Source: Haliclystus octoradiatus (taxonomy: Eukaryota > Cnidaria > Staurozoa > Stauromedusae > Haliclystidae). Taken from it: a stretch of DNA of 64,000 nucleotides. The position numbers were made by a program, and so were the translations under genes. Location: the NCBI GenBank assembly GCA_916610825.1, contig OU744447.1, positions 20,367,563-20,431,562 of the forward strand, written 5' to 3'. Shown piece by piece: positions 1 to 29,920 of this stretch (the first letter of the stretch is position 1; every line of letters begins with the position of its first letter). The notes under the pieces were generated by a model, which was not told the DNA's origin, did no database searches, and saw only the letters and a list, made by a program, of their open reading frames with translations.

Positions 1-1193
1 TGTTTTTTATATAATCGTATTTGATTACTTGATGATAATTCTTTTTCCTCTGTTGCCTTGACTTCGTTGATATTATCAGGTAGACTTCCTGTTTCAGACT
101 TTACTGGGTCTGTGCGATTGTTTTTCCGATTTGGAAAATTTGCAGTTTGAGTAAAACTAGAACCACGTCGTCCTGCAATATGACTCGTCGGTGGTGAAGG
201 TTGTTCATTATCAGAACTTCGGATTTGATTGTATAAACTTGGCGCTGGTGTTGGTGGTATAACAGAGATCTTCATTGGTTCATTATGGTTCGATTGATGA
301 TGTTTTCTTGTCACGTGTTTACCTTTCCTTCTAGATATAATCGCTTGATGTCCGTTTGTCTTTATGATTGGTTGATTTCCGTGTCCTTTTCCTTTCATTG
401 ATTGATGTCCGTTCATTTTTGTTGCAATTGATTGATAACCGTTTACCTTGACTACGATTGGTTGGTTGCCATTTCCTTTCCCTGTGATTGGCTGATGACC
501 ATTTGATAATCGACGATTTTTAAGCAATACGCTATTTTGTTCATCGTCATCGATACTCGATGAAGATCTAATAGAGCCATCATTACTTGTCTCTGTGTCT
601 GTACTTGTTTCAAAATAACTATTTTTAACACAAAGTATTGTGCATGTTAGTTTCTCCATGAATACGTCATACGCATTCTCTTGTAAAGCTATTGATGTAT
701 CATATGCATGAATTAATGCTTTGGCAATTGTGACACGCGTCCAGTTATTAGCAACGATATGATGCTGACGTTTTTTTCGGTTGGAAAAACGACGATATTC
801 TTCTGTTCTATCCATGATTTCTGTGTCATAAAACGTAATCGGTAATGGTTTAGGTAACATATAATCGGGATTTAATCGTACAGTTATAATCGGTATACCA
901 AACGATACTGCTGTGCCAAATTCATTTAATATATTTATATCTTGTAGTGTACCTTCATCCATAATAAATACAAATACATCGGCTATAAGAATAGGATGAT
1001 AACATTCTATTATATCTAATTCATCCTGTTTCTTTTTTGTTCTTTGGCAGCTCGTACGAATATATCCTATCGTACTCAAATCGCGTAATAATCGTAGTGC
1101 TGTGTTATTATTTTCTTCGTGTACATTATTCAACATACACATATAAATAAAACAATCGTGCGGACTTTTTATTGATGATTTTATTCGCCACAT
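1..1193 (-). CDS. Partial gene: putative nucleoside-deoxyribosyltransferase/TIR-like domain protein with 10-residue repeats
   Basis: An open frame of about 397 codons runs uninterrupted from an ATG at 1193 off the left edge, so the C-terminus is missing. The ATG is preceded in frame by a TAA and by a good splice acceptor (polypyrimidine tract plus CAG, exon starting at 1229), so the 5'UTR is spliced. Residues about 13-105 look like an alternating beta/alpha domain: strand DCFIYM (13-18), a helix, then ADVFVFIMDEG (71-81) and D85-x5-E91 inside NEFGTAVSFGIPII. That arrangement (D-x-G, then D-x5-E-x-G-x-A) resembles nucleoside 2-deoxyribosyltransferases and DNPH1/RCL, which hydrolyse or transfer N-glycosidic bonds through a catalytic Glu. 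This fold is related to TIR domains. A Ser/Asp-rich acidic linker (195-222) and six basic NGxQ repeats (231-288) follow. Enzymatic function is inference; the open frame is direct observation. A plain TIR-like adaptor is the alternative. Confidence -1.
   Translation of the reverse strand, partial: MWRIKSSIKSPHDCFIYMCMLNNVHEENNNTALRLLRDLSTIGYIRTSCQRTKKKQDELDIIECYHPILIADVFVFIMDEGTLQDINILNEFGTAVSFGIPIITVRLNPDYMLPKPLPITFYDTEIMDRTEEYRRFSNRKKRQHHIVANNWTRVTIAKALIHAYDTSIALQENAYDVFMEKLTCTILCVKNSYFETSTDTETSNDGSIRSSSSIDDDEQNSVLLKNRRLSNGHQPITGKGNGNQPIVVKVNGYQSIATKMNGHQSMKGKGHGNQPIIKTNGHQAIISRRKGKHVTRKHHQSNHNEPMKISVIPPTPAPSLYNQIRSSDNEQPSPPTSHIAGRRGSSFTQTANFPNRKNNRTDPVKSETGSLPDNINEVKATEEKELSSSNQIRLYKK
330..503 (-). 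repeat. Coding minisatellite: six 30-bp units encoding 10-residue NGxQ repeats
   Basis: Within the left-edge gene, residues 231-288 form six tandem units at a near-strict 10-residue spacing: NGHQPITGKG, NGNQPIVVKV, NGYQSIATKM, NGHQSMKGKG, HGNQPIIKT (one residue short) and NGHQAIISRR. In DNA this is a diverged 30-bp tandem array. The units are Gln/Asn/Gly-rich and basic. Confidence -1.
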
Positions 1194-1229
1194 TTGATAA
1201 ATAATTTTGCAACAACTTTATTAGAAACC
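1194..1229 (-). other. 5'UTR part of the first coding exon, with splice acceptor
   Basis: On the minus strand a strong 3' splice site (CCTCTTCTATTTCAG, its final G complementary to position 1230) precedes 36 nt that contain an in-frame TAA before the ATG at 1193. This supports 1193 as the start codon and predicts at least one upstream non-coding exon to the right, which I could not place. Confidence -1.
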
Positions 1230-4200
1230 CTGAAATAGAAGAGGAAATTTGAAAGTTATTTGTCTTTTGCGATTTTAGTATAATAGTTTATTTAGGAAAA
1301 GTGCTTTATAAGGAAAGTATTACTCATCTTCTGAAATTGCAAAGAACGTTATTTGGATTTGTAGACCTAAGAAAGTCAATTGTTTGTGTTTGGTAGCTTT
1401 TATCTGTTTATCCCTTAAGTCCCAATATCGTGTACTCCCTGCTTTTTATATGATATCTATACGAGGGATCATTCTGATGACACTACATAGATACTGCAAA
1501 AGTTGGGTAGGAGAATAAGAGCTTAAGATATAGAAGACTACTAATATAAATTTACTATTTAAAATATATTATTTAAAATATTCTTTTAACACGTTTTTTT
1601 TTATTGTTGCAACATGATTCTATACTAAAGCATGCTTTTGAGGCAACTGTACATAATTTTTCAGTCAGAAACGAGGAGTTTAAATAAAATAAATTCAATT
1701 GATTTGATCTGAATTGAAAAGCATTTTAATTTTATGGGTGAACAACATTAATTGATGTAACTCTATGATATAGAAAACCTAAAAAGGGACCTGCATTATT
1801 TATATCGTCAAAGTTTCTCTAACAAAAATGTTTTATTTTATTAAACAATCATTTTGCATTTCATTCATATTTCTTTTTTGTTGCATTTATACGATCCACA
1901 TTGTGTCTTTATTCTATCGTTGGTATTTAGTTCTAAGTCTTTTGGTATTTAATCATTTTTGAACTCTATGACCAAAATCTGAGTCTCGATTTGTTCTTGG
2001 GTCTCCTTCTTAATTTCATATTCAAGGCTCAATTAATTAATGTAGTTATAGTATCTTTATAGCAATAGTTAAAACATGCTACTTTTATTGATTTTATAAG
2101 TATATTTATTATGCATGCGAGTTTTATTATAAACGAATCTTTAATAAGATGTCGGCATTATTATAAACCGGAGAAAACCAGAGGTTTTCATATTCCTCCT
2201 ACTAGAAGCACATAACTCCGATTCATGGCTCCAAAATATTTCACAGCCAACGTTTTGTATATAAAGTCCAACAATTAAATTTAGTTTATCAACCCAAAGT
2301 TCAGCAAATAGTGAAACGTACAACATTTAAAAATGGATTAAATAAAAATAATGATGAGAGATTAATGTAATCTGAAATACATAATTTCAGCTATATAACC
2401 TATGCATGTACGTTGGACTTGGAATACACAGACCCGGGCACAGACCATTCACGACTTTGCAGTGCCGACAAGGAAAATACAATGATTGCATTCTAGATTC
2501 AGACTACCAGATCAATGACTCCGCCGATTCCTGCTCCTCTGGCCATAAGATATTCACTGCAATCCGGCTCTCCTGTTGAAACATCCTCCTGGAGTCTCTT
2601 GTACAGTGCACATATCTGTGGACCCTAAATTTACGCCAGGCGGATTTACTCATTGTAAACGTAATAATCCCATCGCTTTCTTTCACAGAAACGTGTGTGA
2701 ACATAAACACTAAAATTGATTCCGAACTTTATATTTTATATATATATTAAATGTATATTTTAAACCCATGAACCACCGCAGCGTGAAGTATTATCGATCC
2801 ATAATTATACGAATGCTTTCTTACACTAATCTAATTGTTCTAATTTTTCAATAAATTTCCAAAACCATGTACTTTGAATCTATATTATGATTTTGCATGA
2901 TATATATTAAGGACTTATAAATGGAAAATGAGATGTTTTACAATATCTATATGAATGCATGTTTTCAAAATTATACAATTATTATTCAATGAATTTGCAG
3001 TATATGTTTGTTCTGGTCAAAATAGTTGTGACCAATTTAAACTTATATATTCTTACCTGATCTATAACAGATTGTAAATGTCTACGAAAAATGTTGTCAC
3101 TTATCTTTGAACCAATATGCTAAAGAAAAATCAATGTAGCAAATTCATCTCCAGATTATTTGTAACTCGACATAAAAACATAATTCGTACTACGAGTATA
3201 CTCAAAAACTACACGTATCGTTCAAAATATCGCCAAAGTAATTTCTACAACCTGCTACTTTGAAAGCAAATAAAAAACTTTCTATAATTCTAAATAGTTA
3301 GAAAATTGATGCAGCTGGTAAATCAAATGTTACCAAAGTTAAAATGCTTTTAACGCCAAAGAAATCTGTAACTTTGTTTATTGTCTTAAACATCACCTGG
3401 CGCATGTTTAGCATTTTTTTAATGAAAATAGACCATGTTTTATCTGTTTTATCATTTACCAAACACGTTTTCATTTCGTGTAGTTCATGCATTATGCATT
3501 TTGTTTCATGAAAGCTATTATGAGAGCGGCTGGTTGTTAGCTTTTGTTTCCCTTTGTGCGCTACTGATGTCAGAGATATGCGTCATCGTTGAAACTACCT
3601 GCCCAGGGACTACCCAAATGTTGTTTTGTATATCTATTAAATGTCAAAAGATTGTATATTTGTAATCCATAATCCTGTAATTTTCATTTTGCCATGTCGC
3701 ACAGCTTTGTTTTCCCGGTCAAATATTATATGATGTGTGATGTCTGAAATATTGGGTCAAAGCAGTGACATATCGTGTTAGGGTACAATACTCCCCAAAA
3801 TGTGTATGGAGGCTTATCGGGGATTTCCGAGAAAGTCAAACCACAAGTTTAAACTTACAATATATACATACGTCATGCATTTTACTGGTAACTCATCAAA
3901 TGCCATAGAGCCGAAAATAAAATGTGAGCCATCAACGTTTCTCGATCCATTCTACGTGTTTTTATTATCTCTTTCTGTTCTTCCACCTTGAATTCTTTAT
4001 ATTAACCTCGCTCAGCAACACACGCCGCTGTGTTTGATGAAATTGTATCAAGATTCTTTCAGGTCTTGTGTTGAGGGTTGTAGTCCTTTATTTCCGATAA
4101 TTCTACAATCATTGTTATATTATATATGGTTATACTGACGCAATTAAAAATCCAAGCTATGTTATAGCATTTCACCAACGGGGGTATAAGTTATAAGTAG

Positions 4201-4433
4201 CCACTCCGTCCGTTCAAGTTTGCAAATGGATTTGGATCGGATCGAGATATGCCAAGATTCGATCCAGTCTCTCTCTTGTACATAAAAGCCATGTTCGAAT
4301 TGCCTCTCTCAGACCATATCGTTTTCTCAAGGAAAATTTATTTTGTATTTGAGAATTTATATCGACTCCGAAATTGTCTCATATGTTACAATTTTGTCGA
4401 ATACATTTATAGATAAACAAATTAAAGTCAAAT
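1230..4433. other. Intergenic stretch between the left-edge gene (-) and PSMD14 (+)
   Basis: The two genes are transcribed divergently, so both promoters and the left gene's first non-coding exon(s) should lie here. No TATA box, CpG-rich island or conserved exon is evident. About 2410-2710 is somewhat less AT-rich, with a minus-strand frame of 68 codons that has no recognisable similarity. At 4215-4285 there are GGATCGGAT-type motifs like those at 11070-11150. Confidence -1.
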
Positions 4434-22941
<18,508 letters not shown>

Positions 22942-23180
22942 AAATGCTGTATTATTTGTAATCTATTATAAGTTTCTGCTCTGCTATAGTATGTTACTAA
23001 AATTGTTCCATTATATAGAATAATAATTAGTTTTCAAATTATTATGTGTCATTTGTTATTTCTGTCAAAGCGTTGTTGGTCCGGTCTAACTATAGTATGT
23101 ATCCATGATATGCCTAGAGGCTATGATGTTATAGTTTCATCATGTTTAGTAAAATTCAATAGGTGCAATTAGGTATTTGA

Positions 23181-23186
23181 AATAAA
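23181..23186 (+). terminator. Candidate poly(A) signal of PSMD14
   Basis: AATAAA 240 nt past the PSMD14 stop codon and about 170 nt before the CMC1 ATG. The position fits a short 3'UTR; there is no transcript support. Confidence -1.
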
Positions 23187-23356
23187 TGAACAAAGCAATA
23201 TATTCCATCAACCCTAATAATGAATGCATAATGGCATTTTGTGATGCCACTCAGTAGAATCACATTATAAACAGAATAGTCTGCAGGCAGACTGGTGAAT
23301 TTTGATTTTTCGATAATGAGGCTGATTCGAAAGATCCACAGAATTGACTAGAAAAC

Positions 23357-26156
23357 ATGGCTGAAACTGCTGAAAAGCGATCTCCAACTGTTGAGATTAA
23401 AGAAATACCTCCTTGGGCGAAAGGAGATAACCTTCGACATGTAGAAATTGATGTACTTATACCAAGGATAATGAAAACGAAGGCCAAGGTTCTCTGTCAA
23501 GAGTATGTGAATGGTAAGGGGGCCGACCAAAATATCATTTGAGAGTTGAAAGATTAGGCTATGTCCGCTATGATATATCCCATCGGCAATCGGCATCACA
23601 CATGCTCATGAAGTCAGGCCAGGGCATAAGTCGTCATATAATTCTGAGTCTTCTGAGAAATTTTGGCCATATAGAGGGTCTTCTGAGAAGTATAGTACAC
23701 TGTATGTCTGACTGAGTTTTTCAGCATGTCAAAATTGTCACATCAAGTGCGCAATGCTCATCTCATGCTGGATGTAAATGCTGCTGCAGTGCTGCATCCC
23801 TGCGCTGTGCTGCGACTCAGCGAGCATGATGATGGAAGAGAAGATTCTGTAATCTTCTAACAAACAATTTTACAAAGTGTTCTTTATGATTTCGCATCAA
23901 AAATGTTTTTCTCAACCTGATCTGCATCATTTCCTGTTTTTCTATTAATTGGTAGTTGAGGCTTATAGAGGTCTACATTCGGTTTAGAGAAAAAGGCGAT
24001 TTTTAGATAGGGCTACTGATAAATATCAATAATAATATGCAGGGACAGGGCTGTAGGGGGATGCAGGAGAAGTAATTAGTTGGGTCAGGATCTATTATAG
24101 CCTGTGACTGCGTACCAGTTACCAGCCCCAAGGTTTTTTTCTGAAACCATATGGGATCTGTGACCATAGTGGAGTTTACAGTCGGAGTGCGATTATTTAA
24201 TTAAGCTATTGTTTACATGTTACGAATGACGGATATTTATGGTGAAATATATTCTAAAAACTTCTCTGAGGATATTAAAACCTAACATGAAACAAACAAT
24301 AACCAAATCAGTAGTTAGTGAGGTTCAAACAATCATTCCAGCAAATAATTTAATTTGAACCATCAAATCATGATTCACTTAGGCCTACATTAAAGTCAAA
24401 ATTTCATTGTCTCAAATGATTAGGCTATTGAATAGACTGGTTAGAAAAAAATGTTTAAAATGTTTGAGACACAATCCATTTTCTTGTTGGACTTGCTCTA
24501 AAAACAAGTTATCCAAGATTTGAAGGATGTCCAACATTGGGAACCAAGTTAAATCTCAATAATCCCAACAAGAATAACGAATTTGAAATTATGCTTTTAC
24601 AAACCTGGTTTCCGCTGTGAAAATCACTTGCTGACAAGTGTGTGGCTTCAATCTGTCAAATAGTATTGAGTTAATAGCTATATAGGCCTAGTACTAGGGT
24701 ACATCTGCATTGTGTACATTGTATTAATACTATACGGCTAATTAAGTAAGTTAAGTAGATTAAATGTATTTATGTAGGCCTACAGTTAAATTATCCGGCG
24801 TGACATACATGAAATCCACTATGGAGCTAGGCAGTATAATCGCCAATTAATGGTCGCAAATCTTTTACCCAGGAAAACTTCTTACCAACCGAAGCAGTGC
24901 ATTTTGTCTTAGAATATTAATTATTGTTGCATTTTCTTTCTATTGAAGATTTTGCAATGTGTGCTAAAGGAAGGACTATTTCAATGGCATGGGCTTGTCG
25001 AAAACAAAATAGTGGTCTTCAGAGCTGCCTGAAGAAAGTGTGAGTTATTCTGTCTAAGTCAATGTTGTTTTAGGATAAATCAAACTCTTTAATTGTGTGA
25101 CATAGTTGTTCATAGCTTTCCAATCTAGAAATCAAATCAATTGTCAGCTATTATTGAATCTTTTTTGATCCGTGGTAAATGGTAAACAGATGCAGTAACA
25201 AATGTAAGCTAAAAGGTTCTTTTCTAATCAAAACAATGGAATATTTGGATAGAAAGTTATCCATTAAAGAAACCTTTTTGAAAAATGCACAAGTGAAAAT
25301 TAATCCTGAAATGAAAGAGAAACCGTATGATTACCTTTTGATCATATACCTGCAAAAGTCCTCATAAACTTGCAAAGTAAAGTATGAAATAATGTTTGCA
25401 AGAAAGAAACAAAGAAGTGAACACATCATCAAATGAATTATTACTTCAAATGATCATGTTCCGATCCCGTGATGCCATTTTTTGAATTCTGTTTTCTGTT
25501 GGCTGGTATTTTGTTTGATTTATCCACCAATCTTCTCCAGAGAATGAAGAATGTGTTTCGCAGCATGAGTCTGATTATGTTCTGGGTATCACAAAAGATT
25601 CAACCTTCTGGAATCCTAGAGTATTTCATTCAAAATTTTTTTCTGAATTTTTCTGTTGATATTTGACCAATAAATCATAAAAGTATCAATTTCCTTCTGA
25701 ATTTCCACTATTGTCAGATCCTGATCATGTTGCTGCCAATTGTTGATATCCCTTGTAAAAAAAATTGTTGAGTTTATGAACTTTACAAACATAGATGAAT
25801 CAATCATTAACATCTTCTAAACAGATCATGAAGGTTAAATGGTCCAATTTTCCTGAACAGTTCACGAAAATTGGGTCGTTTAACGTTCATGAACTGTTTT
25901 CACAGGGTATTCAGACAGAACGGCTTATGAAAATGCCCACGAAAAGCGAGCTGTTCAATGTCCATAATTATGTCATTATATAATCAGCATGAGACTTCAT
26001 CATCAAATGAATGAATTATATTTTAGGTTACGTGACCCTGCATTATTTGAAGAATGTAAAGAAATATATTTACAAGATAGAGAAACTTATCAAAATGAAT
26101 ATGTTTCTACCGGACAAAGTCGAAAGATTAAACGAAAAGAAAACATTATGGGATAG
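23357..26156 (+). CDS. CMC1: COX assembly mitochondrial protein homologue CMC1 (3 exons, 125 aa)
   Basis: Small intermembrane-space protein that in animals and yeast assists copper delivery and COX1 maturation for cytochrome c oxidase. Exons: 23357-23513, 24949-25039, 26027-26156 (378 nt, all GT-AG and in phase). The N-terminal segment contains LRHVEIDVLIPRIMKTKAK, the CMC1 family signature. A twin CX9C CHCH motif is complete: C-QEYVNDFAM-C followed by C-RKQNSGLQS-C, for two disulfides made by the MIA40 pathway. The third exon gives DPALFEECKEIYLQDRETY, then a basic tail ending NIMG. The N-terminus is about 20 residues longer than in vertebrates. The ATG at 23357 is the first in frame. It lies about 0.4 kb after PSMD14 on the same strand, with its own poly(A)-to-ATG gap. 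Confidence -1.
25584..25722 (-). mobile_element. GTCCGACAAAAG MITE, diverged inverted copy
   Basis: Reads GGTATCACAAAAGATTCAAC, then CTTCTGGAATCCTAGAG, and ends TTGTCAGATCCTG. This is the reverse orientation of the copy at 51354-51520. It lies in CMC1 intron 2. Confidence -1.
25750..25899 (+). repeat. GTTCATGAAC-family MITE copy
   Basis: Starts CCCTTGTAAAAAAAATTGTT, contains GGTTAAATGGTCC and TTTAACGTTCATGAACTG, and ends TTTTCACAGGG, the inverse of the start of the copy at 20328. It lies about 130 nt before CMC1 exon 3. Confidence -1.
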
Positions 26157-27698
26157 CTTAACTTGCTGATATTAGGTAGGGACATAATTCTTATTTAAAA
26201 ATACTAAATGTTGCCTGTTAACAATTTATGGCTATCAAATTTTAGCAAATCTGTAGTGATCATCAATATTAGCCAAATGTTTGGCTATTGCTAGAGAAAA
26301 ATCAAAATAACTTGATAGCCTACGCTGTCTGGAAAATAATGTGAAGTTTATTTCTTGTAGACAGCTTGTAAAAATAAGATAAGAAATGTTTTCATATCAA
26401 TCATGCTAATCCACACATTGCACTGCTATTGTATTTTATAATGTTATTTCTAAGTTGCTGTTACTACAAATAATAATCTACCTGATCTGCCTGACTGCAA
26501 GCATTTCATAACAGCTAACAATTAATGTTGATTTTTCATTTATTTACTATACTTTTTAAGAAAATGAAAGCGTACATGTTAGAACGATCACTGCTATACA
26601 GCAGCCACCTGTCTATAGTAGGTGTCACTCTTTTAATGTCCAAATAGTACTTTCTATTGAATCAACCCTGTCTATAAAGGCTCTCATAGCTGGCTGTTAT
26701 ATAGGCCTACAGGTTTCACTGTAATCGAGGTTTCAAATGTATATAATTAATATAAAATGCTTAAAATTTACAATCAGATGGCTCAGGCCAACACTCAATG
26801 CACAACCAGACCCTATATAATCTAATATCAGGAATTATTTATTTATTTGTAGTAATGTAGATGTAGATGTCATAATAAACAAAGAATAGTCTAAACATGT
26901 TAATTATCAATGCCCTAATATAATGCAGCGAGACGAATTAATGTTGGTTTCTCTAATGCTCTACTAAATTTCTCTAATAAATTTTCTGCCCTATCAACAA
27001 ATGGATCTGTAGGCTAAATTCATGGACTGATTGCATTGTGAATTTTTAAAAGCAAGAATCCAGTAGAAATCACGCAATTAAAACAGAGATTACATTACAA
27101 AATATGTTGTTATTTAAAGAAAAACACTCATTTGAGACAATTTGTTTACATGATCAAATAATTTCTATCTAGAATTAATAAATCAACTTTTATATGCTTG
27201 AAAAAAATCTTAAAAGAATGATATTTGTATATTGCGTTACTAGAAAATTTAATTTGGAATGTCGAATGTTGACCTCTTGCCAAAATGTTGTAGCCAGCTT
27301 TAAAATCCATATATTGAGATATCAAAATCTGATTTTAATGAAGACTTTTTAACTCTTCTGACTTTGGATGCAATGCAATCCTTAGGATTGTTTATTATTA
27401 TTATATTCTAAAATTGTTTATTTTTGGCTTGGCCATATAATCTACTTTGATTAATTATAAGTGTGCATATTGAATGTGCTGATTTAAATTTCTATTATAA
27501 ATAATTCAGTTCTTAAAAAACATGATTCTAACTAGGCCTACGAAATATGGTTAATTATTAATATTTAATGCAATATATTCCAGCTGCTCTCCAGTAGTTT
27601 GCCTTTAAGCTGATAATGTTATAATTTAGTTGATTAAAGCTGGACTTAAATTGGCATGAATAAGCCTCAAACAATTACTGCTGTAACTTTGCATATTT
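26157..27698. other. Convergent intergenic stretch between CMC1 and PAQR4
   Basis: The 3' ends of CMC1 (+) and the PAQR4-like gene (-) face each other. AT-rich UTR-like sequence with one repeat of the TATAGCGGTCACC family at 26575-26723; otherwise nothing recognised. Confidence -1.
26575..26723 (+). repeat. TATAGCGGTCACC-family repeat copy
   Basis: GCTATACAGCAGCCACCTGT, TTCTATTGAATCAACCCTGT and ACAGGTTTCACTGTA follow the order of the MITE at 17929-18104. The right end is intact and the left end eroded. Confidence -1.
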
Positions 27699-29920
27699 TT
27701 ATAAGCGACTAATATGAGATGAGGTAACGTCACATGATAAAGCTTCAGGCATTGACATCAACCAGGTAATATCACGATGGGCTCCTTCGTTTAAACACCA
27801 TATACCACACATTGACAATACATGCATTAATTGATGACTATTAAATATATAATCAAAACTACCAGGTGAAAACCTTTCTGGGATTCTTGCGATATTAATC
27901 AATGCACCGCTAACACCAAAGATATCCATCAATATATAGAATCTCCATGCAGATGTATCACCAGCGTTAATATTACCAAAATAGAACATACGAAGTGCAA
28001 GAATAATTAATCTCATGATAAAAAATCCAGATAATGGTTTTGTACGTTGTTTTGCTGTTATAGCTGTTGTGAAATAATACAATATAAGAATGGATGCAAT
28101 ACCATAGATTAACATGCTAAACGTACGTAGACCTTGGTGACATGAAAACGTTACCCACATAGGTACAACAAAACCAAAACAATTAACAGCAGCTATACCA
28201 AACAGATCAGCACATAATAGTTGGTCATAAACACATTCACCATTCCGATGACAGAGAAATAGATGATAAATTGCACTAAGGATAAACGGTATTATGCATG
28301 ATATGAAAGTTATTATACTCAGTATATTGTATTCTGATGATGTCTTTGTAAGATAAAACGGCAGACCGAGACATAGGAATACCGCCATAATTCCTAAAAG
28401 TTGAAATCGGTTAGATCGTATTAGAATGCCAAGGAAAATGTTGAATATGGAAGTAGGGCAAGTTAGTTTGAACTAATACCTGCAGGTAGGCCTATATATG
28501 TTACAGTAGCATCATATTTAAAGGTTTCAACGTCTTCATAAACGCAGAATTATAAAATTAATGTACTAAATTTGTAAATAAGTTACATGGAATCAGGACT
28601 AAGCAATATGGGATTCATAAAAGTAAAGTAATCTACAATATAGCCAATATGTGTCGAGAGTATAAGGTATGAGGCATCTCAAATCACTAGAATCTCATCT
28701 CACAGCTAGGTGGGCCTATATTTATTTGACATTTTGCATGCACTCTTCAGAATTACTATATTGTTAAATTAAAGGCATAACATTGACCAAAGGCCTTTGC
28801 GTGTGTGTTTCGCGCAAGGTGCGTCAAACACTGCTCCACTACACTACTTCTGGTTTTGATGGTCAATGGTCAATGCAATGGTCAATTTTATGTCTTTAAA
28901 ACGAACATTTACTTTCTAGGCTATAATTAGACACAAAGATGAGACAAAAGCCTTTTCCGTTACTCGGAGTTTCACGCGTTTACTTTGCGTTCATCAGACG
29001 GTTTACTGTAAACCGTCTGATGAACGCAAAGTAAAGGCGTGAAACTCCGAGTAACGGAAAAGGCTTTTGCCTTGCATCTTTGTATCTATTCTATATTATG
29101 CTCTGTCTTAAAAAACATTGAGCACTCTCACATACATGTGTTCCCCTCATATTATATTATATTATTAGGCTATAATTAGATTTATGCTATGCGATTTATG
29201 AAGCAAATAAAAATTAAGTTCAGGACAAAACAAAATACGACCTTTCCAGCACTGTGAGTCCTTCTTATTACCCTGGTATATTGGTTCTTTATCATTTTAT
29301 ATTAGGAATTAGAAGTCACATTAATTTTGCCTTTCAAAATTTCATAACATCATCAGATGGTCAAACAATTGACACTTATAACAAGTAATCATGATTGTAC
29401 TATTGTAGCCTACAATATTTGAACTGTTTTCGACGGCGGATTGAAAATTAATATCATTCAGCATGTCATTTTCTACCTCTAATAAATGTCTAACGTTCAC
29501 ACAATATGAAGATTAAATGATCTATATAAATAATATTTTAAATCGTAGATTATAAGCCATGTGAGTTATTGGACTCTGTAAAGCTAGTTAAAGTAATCAT
29601 ATATACTGACTGCAGTGTAAAATTCAAAGGCAAGATTCCACTAGAAATAGCACCGCGAAAGCAAAGCAGCTGATGAAACCTGGCCTCTAAACTAGAAATT
29701 ATTGCGAAACAGTTCAATGTCTGAACTTACCATGACTATAAACATTCAATGTCTCGTTGTGCATGTAAAATAAACTTGCTAGACATTCTGTAATATCCAA
29801 ATGACAACGATATCCTGTACGTATAAATGAATTGAAGGCAAGATGTTTTGGAACTTCAGTTACATAGAAAAGACGACGTCGTTTCAAAATTTCAAATATC
29901 GAAGTTTTAGCCAAACCCAT
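27699..29920 (-). CDS. PAQR4: Progestin and adipoQ receptor family member, PAQR4-like (2 exons, 294 aa)
   Basis: Seven-pass membrane protein of the PAQR/CREST superfamily; members are proposed zinc-dependent lipid (ceramide) hydrolases, and PAQR4 localises to Golgi/ER membranes in mammals. Exons: 29731-29920 and 27699-28393, joined in phase through a Gly codon (donor GTAAGT, acceptor TTTTAG). The N-terminal half carries FNSFIRTGYR and SLFYMHNETLNVYSHG, the PAQR entry motif. The three superfamily metal-site motifs are present: S-A-I-Y-H (A), A-D-L-F-G-I (B) and S-H-Q-L-M-H (C). RIPERFSPGSFDYIFNSHQ near the C-terminus is diagnostic of PAQR4 rather than the other paralogues. The ATG at 29920 is the first in its frame. 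The 1.3-kb intron holds a long hairpin (28945-29069). Membrane topology is inferred from hydrophobicity. Confidence -1.
28945..29069. repeat. Near-perfect 62-bp-arm hairpin in the PAQR4 intron
   Basis: The left arm 28945-29006 and right arm 29008-29069 are reverse complements with a single mismatch (GCG versus GCC at the CACGC block), separated by one base. The arms start CAAAAGCCTTTTCCGTTACT. The flanks (ACAAAGATGAGA on the left; the complement of the right flank is ACAAAGATGCAAGG) extend the symmetry imperfectly. Confidence -1.
29093..29165 (-). repeat. Short dispersed repeat with ...CAGAGCATAATA
   Basis: On the minus strand: ACACATGTATGTGAGAGTGC, then TCAATG and GACAGAGCATAATATAG, continuing into the ACAAAGATG flank of the hairpin. 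Matches 31625-31745. The hairpin may therefore be part of a larger element containing this segment. Confidence -1.

Noticed and set aside
2504..2710. Minus-strand 68-codon frame with relatively high GC
   Set aside because: It has no ATG at its start, no recognisable similarity, and neither splice site can be linked to another exon. It could be a lone 3' exon but is not supportable.
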